Of a stretch of DNA of 64,000 nucleotides, positions 1 through 10,170 are shown piece by piece. Below the pieces are notes generated by a model that saw only the letters and a list, made by a program, of their open reading frames with translations, had not been told where the DNA came from and made no database searches. The translations under genes were made by a program, and so were the position numbers. The first letter of the stretch is position 1. Each line of letters opens with the position of its first letter. Source of the DNA: Trissonchulus latispiculum (taxonomy: Eukaryota; Nematoda; Enoplea; Enoplida; Ironidae); contig JASAND010022393.1 in NCBI GenBank assembly GCA_030248195.1, positions 1-64,000 of the forward strand, written 5' to 3'.

Positions 1-3000
1 GAGGGGTTTTTGGAGCAGAGCCTGATGATTCCGGGGGCCATGGTTAAACCGCGCACACGGTTTACATTGGGTGATATAGTCGGTGAGGTCTTGGGACATA
101 GTTGGCCACCAGTATCGGGCTGCTAGGGAAGCATGGGCACTTTTATGACAGCGATGGCCGCCTGTCATAAAATGGGAATGGACTTCGGCCAACATGTCCT
201 CACGCCGGCCTTTGGGGACAACAACGGCCTTGAAGGACTCGTCACGGCGACGAGCCCTTTCGTCGACATTCCACCAGTACAGGACGCCCCCCTGTAGGTG
301 GAAATAGGGGCGCAGCTTGCGAAGGGTTGCCGCCAAGTCGGGGTCAGGGGGGAATTTCTTGTGCTCGATCATATCAAGCACGGCGGCAAACTCCGGTTCT
401 TCTCGGAGTTCGCGCTTCCAGGTGGTAAGGTCAGAGGGGGCAGGGGTAATCAAGGTTATGGCACAAACGGTAGGGGGGTAGAGGACATCGGTGAGGTGCT
501 GTTCCTCATCTTCAGGGGGGTTATGGGAATCCAGCCGGGAAAGACCGTCCGGCACTACATTGATTTTCCCGGGGCGGTATTCGACTTCGTAGTCGAATTC
601 CATAAGGCCGAGGGCATACTTGGCGACATCCCCTTGGCCTTGCTGCTTATAATTATTCAGGATGTACTGGACGGCCTGGTTATCCGTACGTATAAGGAAC
701 TTTTGGATGGTGAGGTAATGCCGGAATTTGCGACAGGCCCACAAGGCACCTGTCCCTTCCAGCTTGTTGATATCGTAATTCTTTTCGGCGGGGGAGAGGG
801 CGCGGCTAGCATAAGCCACGGGGCGTTCCTTTAACGTACGGGGGCCGTTGGGGTTTTTGGCGGACCGGGGGACGGAAACTCGTTGTTCTAGTACAGCGCC
901 TAGCCCACTGTAACTAGCGTCAACGGACACGATGAACTGCCTTTCAAAATCAGGGAACGCCAGGACGGGGGCTTGGGTGAGTTGGGTCTTAAGGGTCTCG
1001 AAGGCTTCCTGACACTCTTCAGACCACACAAAGGGGGCGTTTTTCTTGAGAAGGTCGGTGAGGGGCTTGGCAATGCGGGCAAAATTTAGGACAAACCGGC
1101 GGTAGTAGCCGCACATGCCAAGGAAGGACTTCACTCCTGTGACGTCCTTGGGGGGTTGGAGTTTGGTGACGGCGGACACCTTGTCGGGATCGACGCTAAC
1201 GCCGTTGCGTCCGACATAGTGTCCAAGGAAGGGGACGGAATGGCGGGCAAAACAGCACTTTTTCAGTTTAATACGTAGGCCGTTTTCCCGGAGTTTCTGG
1301 AATGTGGTCTGAAGGGTGTGGATATGGGACATGGGGTCAGTGGAGGGGATGAGAACGTCGTCAATATAGACGGGGAGGTCGGTGAGGACTTTCTCCATAA
1401 TCCTCTGGAAGGTAGCCGGGGCGTTACATAATCCGAAGGGCATAACATTCATATGGAACAGGCCCATATGAGAAACGAAGGCGGTTTTTTCGCGGTGTTC
1501 GGGGTAGACCTCCACCTGCCAATAGCCGGCGGCTAGGTCAATGGTGGAGAAGATATTCGCACCCTGCAATTGGTCGAGAATTTCGTCGATTTTGGGGAGG
1601 GGGTAATTATCTTTCTTCGTGATTTTGTTTAGGCGGCGGTAATCGATGACAAGACGGGTAGACCCGTCCTTTTTCCCGACCAAAATGCAGGGTGAGGACC
1701 AGGGGGAAGTGGAGGGGGAGCACACGCCCTCGTCGAGCATGGCTTTAATGTGTTTCTCAATCTCGGCCTTGTCCTTCGGATTATTTCGGTACGCCCGGCT
1801 TTTGATGGGGCCCTCCTTGCCGGTATCTATGATGTGCTGGTCCACTTTCGTCCGCCCGGGGTTTCCGGGGCGGGCAATAACATCAAAATACTCGACAAGG
1901 AGGCGTTTAAGGCCGTTTTTGAAGTGTTCATCGAGGTCCATGGCGGCGAAATCCACATTTTCCTCGATGAACTTGACGCGTTCTTCCATGGAAGGAAGGG
2001 GTTGGGGAAGCATGGTGTCTGCCGAGTAATGCAGGTCATTAAACCCGCGCAGACCCTGCTCTGAGGGGAGAGGGGCTGGATCCAATTGTTCAGAGGTACT
2101 GGGTTGGGGTGGGTTTGCCTCCAACTGTTCCTGGGGAGGGGCATCCGGCAGGAAAAATTCGTCTGCCGGGGGTTCCGAGGCATCCGCAAAGAGGACCTCG
2201 GCTTCCGTCATCTCCTCGAGGTGGCATGTCATGGGGTCAGTATCCAGGGAAGGGGTAGTGGGGACAACTTCGGCTTCCGAAGTTGTCTGGGGAAGTTGGA
2301 GGCAATAGATAGTGGGGTCGACCCACTTTACCGGGGAATGATCGGGTTCCATCATATCCGTGGGGTCCGGTGTACCTCCGGGCAAAAATCTGTCCTTTTC
2401 ACTGGGGTAGGGTAGGGGAGAGGGAGGGCTACACTGGGCTGCCCGTATAGCCGGATGGTCTGTCCAGGATTGTAAACTATCCTGAAGTTGGATTAGGTTC
2501 ACCCCCCATTCCGTCGCATACTGACGTCCGTCAGCTTCCTGAATGGGGGTGATTGGCTCGGCCTCACCGAGGGACAGATTTTTAGGGAGGTCGACCAGAC
2601 AATCATGGGGGTTATAGACTCGGATATAGGTGACCTTGTCCGACGTTTCGAGGACACCAGGGACAGGGTAGACCTCATACCGCTCCATAAGTTCCGGGTC
2701 GGGTTCAAAAAGGACTGCTTGGTAGCAGTTGGGTTGCTTTGCGCCGTCCACGAGACAGCGCACGGGGACCATAGCTTCGGACCGGGGTTGTAGGGTTTTC
2801 TTCTCCCTCATGCAGAAGAAAACGCTAAGGGCGGTCTGAATGCTAAACTTGTTAGCCAGGGCCTGTAGTTCTTCCGGGGTCAGGAGGGGCGTCTCCCAAT
2901 AGGGGGTTCGGAGGGAATGGGTTTTTGGGATGATGGACCAATCGGCTCTTTCCAGGAAGTCATAACCAATTATGACGTCCTGGTGTAACCCTTGGGTTAC

Positions 3001-4164
3001 ATGGAAGGTGAAACTGAATTTATGGTTATTGCAAACAAAAGGGAGTTCGCAAGAGCCGATTATTTGGAGGGTGGAACCCGCTGCGGCAGTGGACACTTTG
3101 GCCACCGTCGCAGTGTCAAGGGAAAGGGAGAGGATACCCGAGGCATTTACGCGGTCGAAAAATGCCTTGGATATGAGGCAAATATTGGCCCCGGAGTCTA
3201 CGAGGGCAATGGCTTTGACCCCGGACACGCTCACCAGGATTAGGGGGCTTTTCCGCAGGGCAATACGGGAGCATTGCGATGCGAAAAAGGACGTGTTGCC
3301 CATCAAAACGGCTTGGACCGCTTCTCTGATGGGATTAGGGGGCGGGCTTTTGGGTGGTGAGGCGTCCAAGGTCTGCGCTTCCTCCTCCAGACATTGCGTT
3401 GGATCCGGAGGAAGCGAGGGGGGCGGGGTTTTTTCGGGGGATCTGGGTTGGGTAGGAGAAATGGGTTTTTCGGGTTGAGAGGGGGCTTCCCCCTCAGAAT
3501 GGGACCGTTTATGGGTAGGGGACCGGGTTTTCTTCGATTTTGGAGCGGTCTTATTGGTCGTGGGGTCGGACTGAGGACGCTGAGGTTGAGGAGGAGGGTC
3601 AGCCCAAATGGACATATTGGGGAGACGGAGTTGGCCAGATGCTTCCAGCTCCTCCGTCCGGCGGCGGTCCATGGCCATGAAGTCGAAAAGCAAGTTCTCG
3701 AACTCGTCGACTTTCCTGCGGACCTGGGTCATGGTGGTGTGAAAGTCTTCGTTAGCCTTTCTAGTGGCGTGGCCCACAGAGGTTAACACTTCGTATTGGG
3801 CTGCCTCAACCTCGTTCAGCTCCTCGCGGACTTCCTGGAACATGTCACCCAATTCAAAGTAAGGTGCCCACTGTTCCGGGGTAAAGGGGTTGGCAGAGGT
3901 TGCGGTTGGGGGGACAGAATCGTGACGGGCGCTCTTGGAATGGCGGGGGGCGAGCCGCCACGAATTGTCCCCTTTATTCCGCAGGAGTCGGATAGGGTCA
4001 GGGTTTGTTCCAGAGGGGGCGTCGTCAAGGTTACGTAGGTTACGTAACCGGGAGGCCAGGTTATCATTATCCAGGGAAGTGGGGACATCCTGGTACTGTG
4101 GGGCGCTGGGGGGTTTTGCCGACCGGAGGTGGACGGCAAGATCTCCCCAGGGCTTTGTTGGAAG
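1..4164 (-). CDS. Pol polyprotein (protease, RT, RNase H, integrase N-terminus), partial
   Basis: A single - strand frame is open from a stop at 4165-4167 to the left edge. It begins with a hydrophilic linker and a likely coiled coil (from a Met at 3843). The protease motif ALVDSGAN lies near 3180-3220. The RT region includes STIDLAAGYWQVEV near 1510-1555 and the catalytic YIDD box at 1357-1368. The RNase H region includes DINKLEGTGALW near 740-775. The integrase zinc-binding region (H-x3-H type, then CKPC) lies near 65-180. The N-terminal boundary is uncertain because no Met lies close to the frame opening. A separate open stretch in another frame (4067-4375, starting MLLSDKRVKSRQW) overlaps it and could be the upstream half of the same product, joined by a frameshift near 4170. 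No stop was seen in the stretches I translated, so pol looks far better preserved than gag. Confidence 0.9.
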
Positions 4165-4435
4165 TTAGGGGGGAATGGGTACGTACGTTATCGGATATAC
4201 TTACGTTTTTACGGTTTTGTTTGGGAAGGGGTGGGGTAGTCAGCAGTGGATCCTTTAGGGGAGGGACGTTGTCGATGAGATCCACTTGGATCTTCTTCGT
4301 CGCTTTCTGGGGCTTATAGGGATGCCGGGCGGGTTTCCACTGCCGACTTTTAACCCGCTTATCGCTCAACAGCACCAGATTTGCCCCGGTGAGAGGCGGG
4401 TGGACGGTCGAGGGGAATAGGAATCATGATGCAAA

Positions 4436-4933
4436 TCATGCTTCTCTTGCTGAGGGGGGGGTTAAAGGAGGTCTGGCGTGGCCCAAGACTGAGGTCGGCA
4501 GGGGAGTTGACGGGAGTTTGGCGTGGACCAAAATTGGGGTCGACGGGTCAGTTTGGGTAGGGGCGGACAAAGGCGACTTTTTGCGAGACTGGGCTCCCCC
4601 GTCTCCAAAAGGCTTCACCTGTTTCCGCCACCGGTTCCAAAACTTATAGGGACGGGTATTACCTTCCTTATCCCTGATAAGGTTCCCGCCACCGGGGTAC
4701 CCACCATTGGCCATAACCAAATCGTGGGAGGGAAACCAGACCTGACGACGCTTCTTCTGACGCTTCCTCCGGATACAATATTTGCAACTGGGGTTGTTAC
4801 AAATTTCCTGGTATTGGGCGGACACGGCTTGGAGGCCCATGGTCTGCTTCCATTCATACCAACCCCAGTTGGGACGGAGTAGGCCATTACCGTATCGGAC
4901 GGAATCCCCGCCGCCGGGAAATCCTCCGTACAT
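4436..4933 (-). CDS. Unrecognised basic ORF between gag and pol of the Ty3-type element
   Basis: This 165-residue open frame lies between the zinc-knuckle ORF and pol and uses a different frame from both. I do not recognise its family. It holds two similar segments of about 30 residues: one starts GGFPGGGDSVRYGNG and has RPNWGWYEWKQ, the other starts GGYPGGGNLIRDKEGN and has RPYKFWNRWRKQ. They flank a cysteine cluster, CNNPSCKYC, which is followed by the strongly basic CIRRKRQKKRRQ. An internal duplication around a Cys-rich basic patch suggests a nucleic-acid-binding accessory domain. A longer overlapping open frame (4615-5247) is Pro- and Ser-rich and looks like a shadow. The product could be part of a Gag-Pol fusion reached by frameshifting, or free-standing. 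Confidence 0.5.
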   Translation of the reverse strand: MYGGFPGGGDSVRYGNGLLRPNWGWYEWKQTMGLQAVSAQYQEICNNPSCKYCIRRKRQKKRRQVWFPSHDLVMANGGYPGGGNLIRDKEGNTRPYKFWNRWRKQVKPFGDGGAQSRKKSPLSAPTQTDPSTPILVHAKLPSTPLPTSVLGHARPPLTPPSAREA

Positions 4934-5255
4934 GTTGACCAGCTCCGCTGTGGGCCTCCACAGGCAAACCCTGACCTGCTTGGGTTCCAGAAAGGAAAGG
5001 CTACGTCGGACAGGGTAGGGAGGTTCAGCAATATGGTCGAACAGACTAGGCGGTCCGTTCTTGGGGGGAGGAGACGGGGTATAATCCGTTGAACAAGAGG
5101 ATCCAGATAGGGACTCTGTTCGGTAAAATTCGGGGGGAGGGGCTGAGGGGTTAGGTTCGTGGAAGTTTGGGTTAGATGCGGGGGGGGGGGGCCATTAGTA
5201 AAGGCAAGGACCATATTTACAGCGTAGGAGGGTTGCCGGGGGCGCATTCCTTTGT

Positions 5256-5696
5256 TTACTGAGGACGCCCCTGGTTGGCGTTTCCCTGGATCTGAAAAAG
5301 GCCAGGGGGTCTCTGGCTCCTGGTTGGGGGTGGGAGGTCATTCTGGACACCTCCTTGTTGGTCAGGGGGTTGGGACGGGTTTAGCGGCTGATCCGTGACA
5401 GCCACCTTAGGGTTACTCAACATACGTAAAAACCCGGGGTGATTTGGACCCAGGTTCTGGACTGCTCGGAACCGGTCAGGGCATTGCATCCAACCATGCC
5501 CTTCCTTAACGCACCAGAAGCACAATCTAGGTCCATATGGCCTCTGGTTGGGGTTATTGGGACGGGGACCAGAGTTGGAGGGGTAATTATAGCCAGACCT
5601 ATAATTAGAGTTGGGACGAGGGTTCTGAGATCGGGGAAAGCGGGGCTGTTGGTTTTGGGCTCGTGCTTGAGGGGGGTAGGGTGATGCCATAAACAT
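5256..5696 (-). CDS. Gag nucleocapsid segment with CCHC zinc knuckle
   Basis: This 146-residue open frame is rich in Pro, Asn, Arg and Gln, and contains one retroviral-type knuckle: CFWC, then VKEGH, then GWMQC, i.e. C-x2-C-x4-H-x4-C. Such knuckles bind nucleic acid in the nucleocapsid part of Gag. It lies in the same frame as the capsid-like ORF upstream (5736-6500), separated only by one in-frame TAA and about 40 bases of open sequence. The two are therefore most simply read as one gag interrupted by a point mutation or by a stop that is read through. The ORF ends just before the unrecognised basic ORF. Confidence 0.75.
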   Translation of the reverse strand: MFMASPYPPQARAQNQQPRFPRSQNPRPNSNYRSGYNYPSNSGPRPNNPNQRPYGPRLCFWCVKEGHGWMQCPDRFRAVQNLGPNHPGFLRMLSNPKVAVTDQPLNPSQPPDQQGGVQNDLPPPTRSQRPPGLFQIQGNANQGRPQ

Positions 5697-5735
5697 TTCT
5701 GCTGCGTAGGCCTCTTGCTCCGGGGAATTTGAGGG

Positions 5736-6500
5736 TTAGTCGAAGTAATCGGGATCTTCGAAAGGGTCGTCATAAGCTAGGGGCGGGGTTTCTTCCTCCA
5801 TGGCCCGCTCGACGGACTGGACAATAAGCAAAGCGCGATCGATCATGGAACTCTGCTCATTTTGGGGCCAATAGGACATTTCGGCTAGCTGACCAGCCAC
5901 CCGGACCCTGAGGGCTTCCCTCAGGCCGGATATGAACTGTTCAGCCATTTTCCGGTCGCGTTCCCGGATACCAGCGGAGGGGAAGGCTTTTACCGCCAAA
6001 AGTCGAAGGGCCGTTACGTACTGGTGGGCTTTTTCCGAGGGTTGTTGCCTTCGGCGGTAAAATTGGTCGGCATACTGTTCGACCGTCGTGGGGATGGGCT
6101 CGTACAATTGCTTCAGAATATCCACCAGTTTCTCGAAGGAATCGGGTAGGTTAGGGCCATGGAGGGCTTCCTTGACGGAGTCGTCAAGGAACTGCCACAG
6201 GATTCGGTGGAGGAGGTGGGGAGGGACTTCATGGACACGAGCCGTGTCCTTGAAGTTAGAGATCCAGGTCGTGAACTTGATCTGGCTCTGGGGGCCTAGG
6301 AATGGTTTCGTTCCCTTAAAGGCCTTTAGGTACTCGGCCACGTGGCGCGCCGTGGACAGGTTGGACTGCTCCACCTGGGCTTCCCTGGTGTGCAGTCGGG
6401 GGTCAGGGCGTCTCCGGGAAAAGGGAGGGCGGGTAGGTCGGTTAGCCCGAGTATCGCTTTGGGCCCGGGGGCGGAATGGGAATGTGGGGGCCATCGTCAC
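5736..6500 (-). CDS. Gag capsid-like ORF
   Basis: This 254-residue frame has the look of a Ty3-type Gag capsid region. It has an Arg/Pro-rich start, a helical middle with FTTWISNFKDTARVHEVPPH, a segment FEKLVDILKQLYEP followed by EQYADQFYRRRQQPSEKAHQY, and then FISGLREALRVRV. These match the usual retrotransposon Gag pattern (long helix, then a Y-x2-F-x3-Q/R-x2-x-E segment, then F-x2-G-L). It ends in an acidic tail, EDPDYFD, and a TAA stop. The listed first codon is a GTG, and an ATG follows two codons later. It overlaps the upstream ORF (6442-6996) by 59 bases in another frame and is followed in frame by the zinc-knuckle ORF. Confidence 0.75.
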   Translation of the reverse strand: MTMAPTFPFRPRAQSDTRANRPTRPPFSRRRPDPRLHTREAQVEQSNLSTARHVAEYLKAFKGTKPFLGPQSQIKFTTWISNFKDTARVHEVPPHLLHRILWQFLDDSVKEALHGPNLPDSFEKLVDILKQLYEPIPTTVEQYADQFYRRRQQPSEKAHQYVTALRLLAVKAFPSAGIRERDRKMAEQFISGLREALRVRVAGQLAEMSYWPQNEQSSMIDRALLIVQSVERAMEEETPPLAYDDPFEDPDYFD

Positions 6501-6996
6501 CGGATTCCGAGTTGGACGACGGCGGAGAATCGCCGTGGGGAGGGGTTGGACGGCTAGGAGGCTGCCCCCTCGTCCTTGATTCGGGTGGGGGTTTCACATC
6601 GGAATCCTCTTCGATGGCCGCCACAATTTCGAGGAATTCTGTATAAACCCTCGGGTGGTTTTGATACAGAAAAACCCACATTTCCCGGGTCATATGGCGT
6701 ACCTGCTGGGCCAGGACCGACTTACCAATCTGGTCGTCGAAGCATTCGTAGGGGGTTTTATGCGTAGGGGGGGCCCAGCCAGGGCACGCCGGGACTTTGG
6801 GACAAAAACCCAGAGTGGATTTTTTCTTGGGTTGGGGCTTTCCGGACGGCTGCTCCAGGGGAGTGGGATTGGGGGGTGGGGCTGAATCTGCTGAATTTCC
6901 GGAGGTAGAGGGGTAGAACTCATGTGAGGCCAGGGGGGGCGTCCCGTCATCATAATTCTGACGGTTCCGTAGGTCACCCGACTTGTCCCACATCAA
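6442..6996 (-). CDS. Upstream gag-region ORF, unrecognised
   Basis: This 184-residue frame has low-complexity, Pro/Ser-rich ends and a well-formed globular middle, with FDDQIGKSVLAQQVRHMTRE and then FLYQNHPRVYTEFLEIVAAI. I do not recognise the family; its position suggests a matrix-like or N-terminal Gag domain. It starts in a 4-base overlap with the stop of the ORF before it and overlaps the capsid-like ORF by 59 bases. The frame order from 7454 to 5256 is therefore X, Y, X, X. This could be two compensating indels in one ancestral gag, or successive recoding events. Confidence 0.5.
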   Translation of the reverse strand: MMWDKSGDLRNRQNYDDGTPPLASHEFYPSTSGNSADSAPPPNPTPLEQPSGKPQPKKKSTLGFCPKVPACPGWAPPTHKTPYECFDDQIGKSVLAQQVRHMTREMWVFLYQNHPRVYTEFLEIVAAIEEDSDVKPPPESRTRGQPPSRPTPPHGDSPPSSNSESGDDGPHIPIPPPGPKRYSG

Positions 6997-7454
6997 GCCG
7001 GATGAAGGGGAGGCCAGGCCCCAATGCTGGCTAGACCGGCGATTTTGGGGTTTTTGAACTCCCTCAGAGGTAGCTCTGGGTCGGGTAAGGGGGGCATGGA
7101 TTTTCTCACTCGTGATTGGGCTGGGCCCGAATCAGTGAGACGGTCAAAAATGGGGTTTTTGGGGTTTGGGGCGTCGCCGATCAGCCGGGCCAGCTGCTCT
7201 TGATACTTCCTCCACTGGCCTCGGGTACGCAGTTTATCTTCTTCGCTGGGGTCGGAACCGTCCAGATGAACCGTGGAGTCGTGACGGGAGGGGCTTCCCC
7301 TACCTCCGTCCTGGGGGAAGTCCGACGAGGGGTGTAGGTCGTCCTCGGGACTCAGTCCTGACCCGAGGCGGATGTGGACGGAAGATCCGGGCTGCCCAGA
7401 ACTTCCGCCCACGGCCCCAAGGCCAGGGGGAAGAGGGTCAGGGGATCGGGCCAC
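6993..7454 (-). CDS. First ORF of the Ty3-type element, unrecognised
   Basis: This 153-residue open frame starts the coding part of the element. It is rich in Pro, Gly, Ser and Asp, with a helical stretch RGQWRKYQEQLARLIGDAPN. It lies in the same frame as the capsid-like ORF 500 bases downstream, but stops at 6993, overlapping the next ORF by a few bases. The composition is typical of Gag N-terminal regions, but there is no diagnostic motif. It may be the N-terminal part of a gag that is now split. Confidence 0.4.
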   Translation of the reverse strand: MARSPDPLPPGLGAVGGSSGQPGSSVHIRLGSGLSPEDDLHPSSDFPQDGGRGSPSRHDSTVHLDGSDPSEEDKLRTRGQWRKYQEQLARLIGDAPNPKNPIFDRLTDSGPAQSRVRKSMPPLPDPELPLREFKNPKIAGLASIGAWPPLHPA

Positions 7455-9720
7455 TCTGGGTTTACTGTCGAAGGGGTCATCTTCAGGGGGCGATTATCCA
7501 TTATAAACACAACACAAAAAAACACAACTCACCAAATTAGTTATATACGTATATCAGAATTTTCGGTAACTCTTGGGGACGATAGGGACTTTTTGGGACG
7601 ATATACGTATATAACTAGGAAAGATCGGGGATTTCTAGGCCAGGGACATGAAACTCCGATTATACGTACGTATTTTGGGCTAAAACTCGGGGGTTGGGTC
7701 GAATCTCCAAATCGACCTGGGTTTGCGGGAGATCCGTTCAGATAATAGGCAGCACTCCACCAATTGGGGCTGACGTCGTCCAACAGTACAAGGTTAGATT
7801 CCTGGGCGGGTCCCGGAATCCAACCAAATTTTACAAAATTTTGTATTTCCCTCCCAAAAATTTTCTGGGTGGGGGGGGGGACTAATTGATGTAAATTTAG
7901 GACGGGCAGGGAGTTGCTGGTATAATGGGGATGGGTTATCACTTGGCCTGGCCCCGGTGATAATCAAGGGGAAAAGTTGGGCTACCCAACTATAATAATA
8001 GATTCCAAAAGGGTGAGGGGAAAAAATAACACAGCACTAGGAATTCACCAAAATAGACCAGATGATAAAAATAAACACGCCGCTCGTCAACAAAAAGGAA
8101 ACGGGACTAATAAAACTCCCTGGAAACTGACAGGAAGTCAGGCGTCTGACTGGGACTCTAAGCGATGCGTGGGCGGGACTTCAAAAGTCCCAAGCAGAGT
8201 CAGGCGCCTGATAAGGACTCAAGCGATGCGGGGGCGGGCCAAAAAAGTTAACACAAAGGTTTGCAATTGGGAATGACGTCAATTGCAGACCTTTGTGAAT
8301 CCACACGGGGGGGATGGGTATATGCAAGCACCAGGGGAATAAAAGACCGGCGAACCCAGTCAAAGTAAGGAAAATGGAAAGGGGGGGGGAGAAACTTTAC
8401 AGGAAGTAAGTATAGGGAAAAAATTATTTGGGGCTCTAAAAAAATTTTGGCCTAGGGGGGGCTAGAAAAATTAATTTAGGGGAGGGGGAAAATAGGAAGA
8501 ATATTTTAGGGAGACAAATAATAGGGGAGAGCCTGGTACTGGCAGCCTAATGTAAAATATGAGGGAGCTAGGGATTTTAACCACTGAGCTCACGCCCCAA
8601 ATTTTACAAGCGGAACTGTGCGCAAGAACGCTGACCAGCGACTGCGGGTGGAGATATTTAGTCCAGGCGGCTCTTTCCCACCGACTTGCCTCGCCAAGGG
8701 GGAATAGATAATTTTTGGGGGACGCCAACGGGGCGCCTAACAAAAGAGGCACACACACTCACAAACTAAACTCAGATATAAATCAGCTCCGGGCTAGTCC
8801 CAGAGCTCTACCTAGCTACAAAAAAGAAGATCAGAACCTAGTTAAAGCTTAGCAATAGTAATTAAGTTAAAAGGCAAAAGACAACTGGCGGATTTAATGG
8901 GACAATACAGGACAAAGTTACGACAGGGAAATCCTTCCGGCGATACCCAGATAGGACAGGCAAATTATAGCGGGCTACCCGCACAACTAGTGAGTAAGGA
9001 CACAAAAGGAATATAAACAGTGGGGAGGGGACCAGCAACAACAGGGACAAATGGGAAAATACAGTAAAACAGGGGGAGGGGGCTTAGCTAGTAAAGTTAG
9101 ATCCAGGGGGAGGGAACGGGGGCAACCCCGCTAATTAGGACGGAAGGGAGAGGGGGGAGAGTTAGGAGAAGAATGAAAAATAAGTTAAAAAGGGGTTAGA
9201 ACTAAAAAAAGGAATTAGGAAATATAAGTTGAAAAGGTTTTAGAGGGAAAAAAGCAAAAACGAAACTCTTACTCTTTAGGTGTAGGATGTCGAAGGGTGG
9301 GGCCCCAATCTCAGAAACCAACCGCTCCGTGACTTGACAAAACTCCCAACTGAAGAAAAGGTGATGCAATCATTCAAGGAGAATTTTGTTATGCGTTGGG
9401 AACGGGAGGGTCTATCTTCGCTAAGCCAACCGGAATTGAAAATACGTGCAATGTTAAGTTTACGCTCAGAAATAAGTAGTTTTAAATAATTTTCAAAAGA
9501 TGAGCATAAAGTTAGCACTGCACAGTATTTTAGGGAGGGTTTTACATACAAAATAATACATAATTATCGGACTTCCCAATAACTATAAACATACAATATT
9601 TACGGGGAATTTGGGGGATTTTGGGGGGAGTTTTTAGGAAAACCAGCGAAAGTGGGACTTGGGAAAGGACTTGGAAGGGGGGTGATAGCGGGGACGCTAT
9701 TACCCACATTACACATATAT
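7455..9720 (-). other. Leader and probable 5' LTR of the Ty3-type element
   Basis: This stretch has no convincing coding sequence. Its base composition (G runs on the + strand) matches the element rather than the AT-rich flank. It holds short inverted motifs, for example TTATCAC and GTGATAA near 7938-7965, and a 12-bp inverted pair around 8262-8297. The primer-binding site and exact LTR ends could not be fixed because the other LTR lies outside the window. Confidence 0.5.
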
Positions 9721-10170
9721 AAATCTCTGGGGGCTTCTCACTCATACGACGCTGACATTTTTTTAAAACGGGTGTTTTCGACAAATTAAATAGTATAACT
9801 TGAGCTAGAAAAACGTACAGCATTATGTTGCGTAGAACGAGATCTTTTTAACGATATAAAAAGTATATAGTTTGGTTTAGGTAATCTCTTACAAACCCGA
9901 CAATAAGCCACCCTTGCCACGAAAATTCTGATAATTTCATCATTTCTTAGAAATGCCTTACGTTGTTGCTGAATTTATGAGGGATTTCCTAAACCGAACT
10001 ATATAATCTTTATATCGTTAAAAACATCTCGTTTTACGCAACATAATGATATAAAAATTATTGCTGTACGATTTTTCAGCTGAAGTTATAGTATTTAATT
10101 TGTCGAAAACGCCCGTTTTTAAAACATGTCAGCGTTGTATGCTTACACGCTGAAAAGCCCCCCGAGATTT
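9721..10170. repeat. Foldback element with about 175-bp inverted arms
   Basis: The sequence at 9721-9895 reappears as an imperfect reverse complement at 9973-10170. Shared blocks include ACGCTGACAT, TTTTCGACAAATTAAATA, ATTATGTTGCGTA and TTTAACGATATAAA. The loop is about 80 bp. One arm carries an extra insertion of roughly 10-15 bp (around 10049-10060). There is no coding sequence. The structure fits a foldback MITE or a miniature element folded on itself. Confidence 0.75.

Larger units (their letters stand above)
1..9720 (-). mobile_element. Ty3/gypsy-type LTR retrotransposon, 3' end beyond window
   Basis: The coding content in order on the - strand is gag-like ORFs, a zinc knuckle, an extra ORF, then protease, reverse transcriptase, RNase H and integrase. 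Protease-RT-RNase H-integrase is the order of Ty3/gypsy elements; copia elements place integrase before RT. The whole block is strikingly G-rich on the + strand compared with the AT-rich sequence that follows, which supports a single inserted unit. The 3' part of integrase and the 3' LTR lie to the left of the window, so the LTR pair and target-site duplication cannot be checked. The right boundary, about 9720, is set only by the composition change and the start of an unrelated inverted repeat. Gag is split over several frames, so this copy is probably defective, although some frame changes could be natural recoding. Confidence 0.85.

Noticed and set aside
298..834. A 178-residue + strand open frame
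   Set aside because: It lies opposite the integrase/RNase H part of pol, whose - strand reading has clear motifs. The + frame is a shadow of GC-biased coding sequence.
4615..5247. A 210-residue - strand open frame between the zinc knuckle and pol
   Set aside because: It overlaps the more protein-like frame with the internal duplication, is dominated by Pro, Ser and Thr, and shows no motif. It was treated as a shadow.
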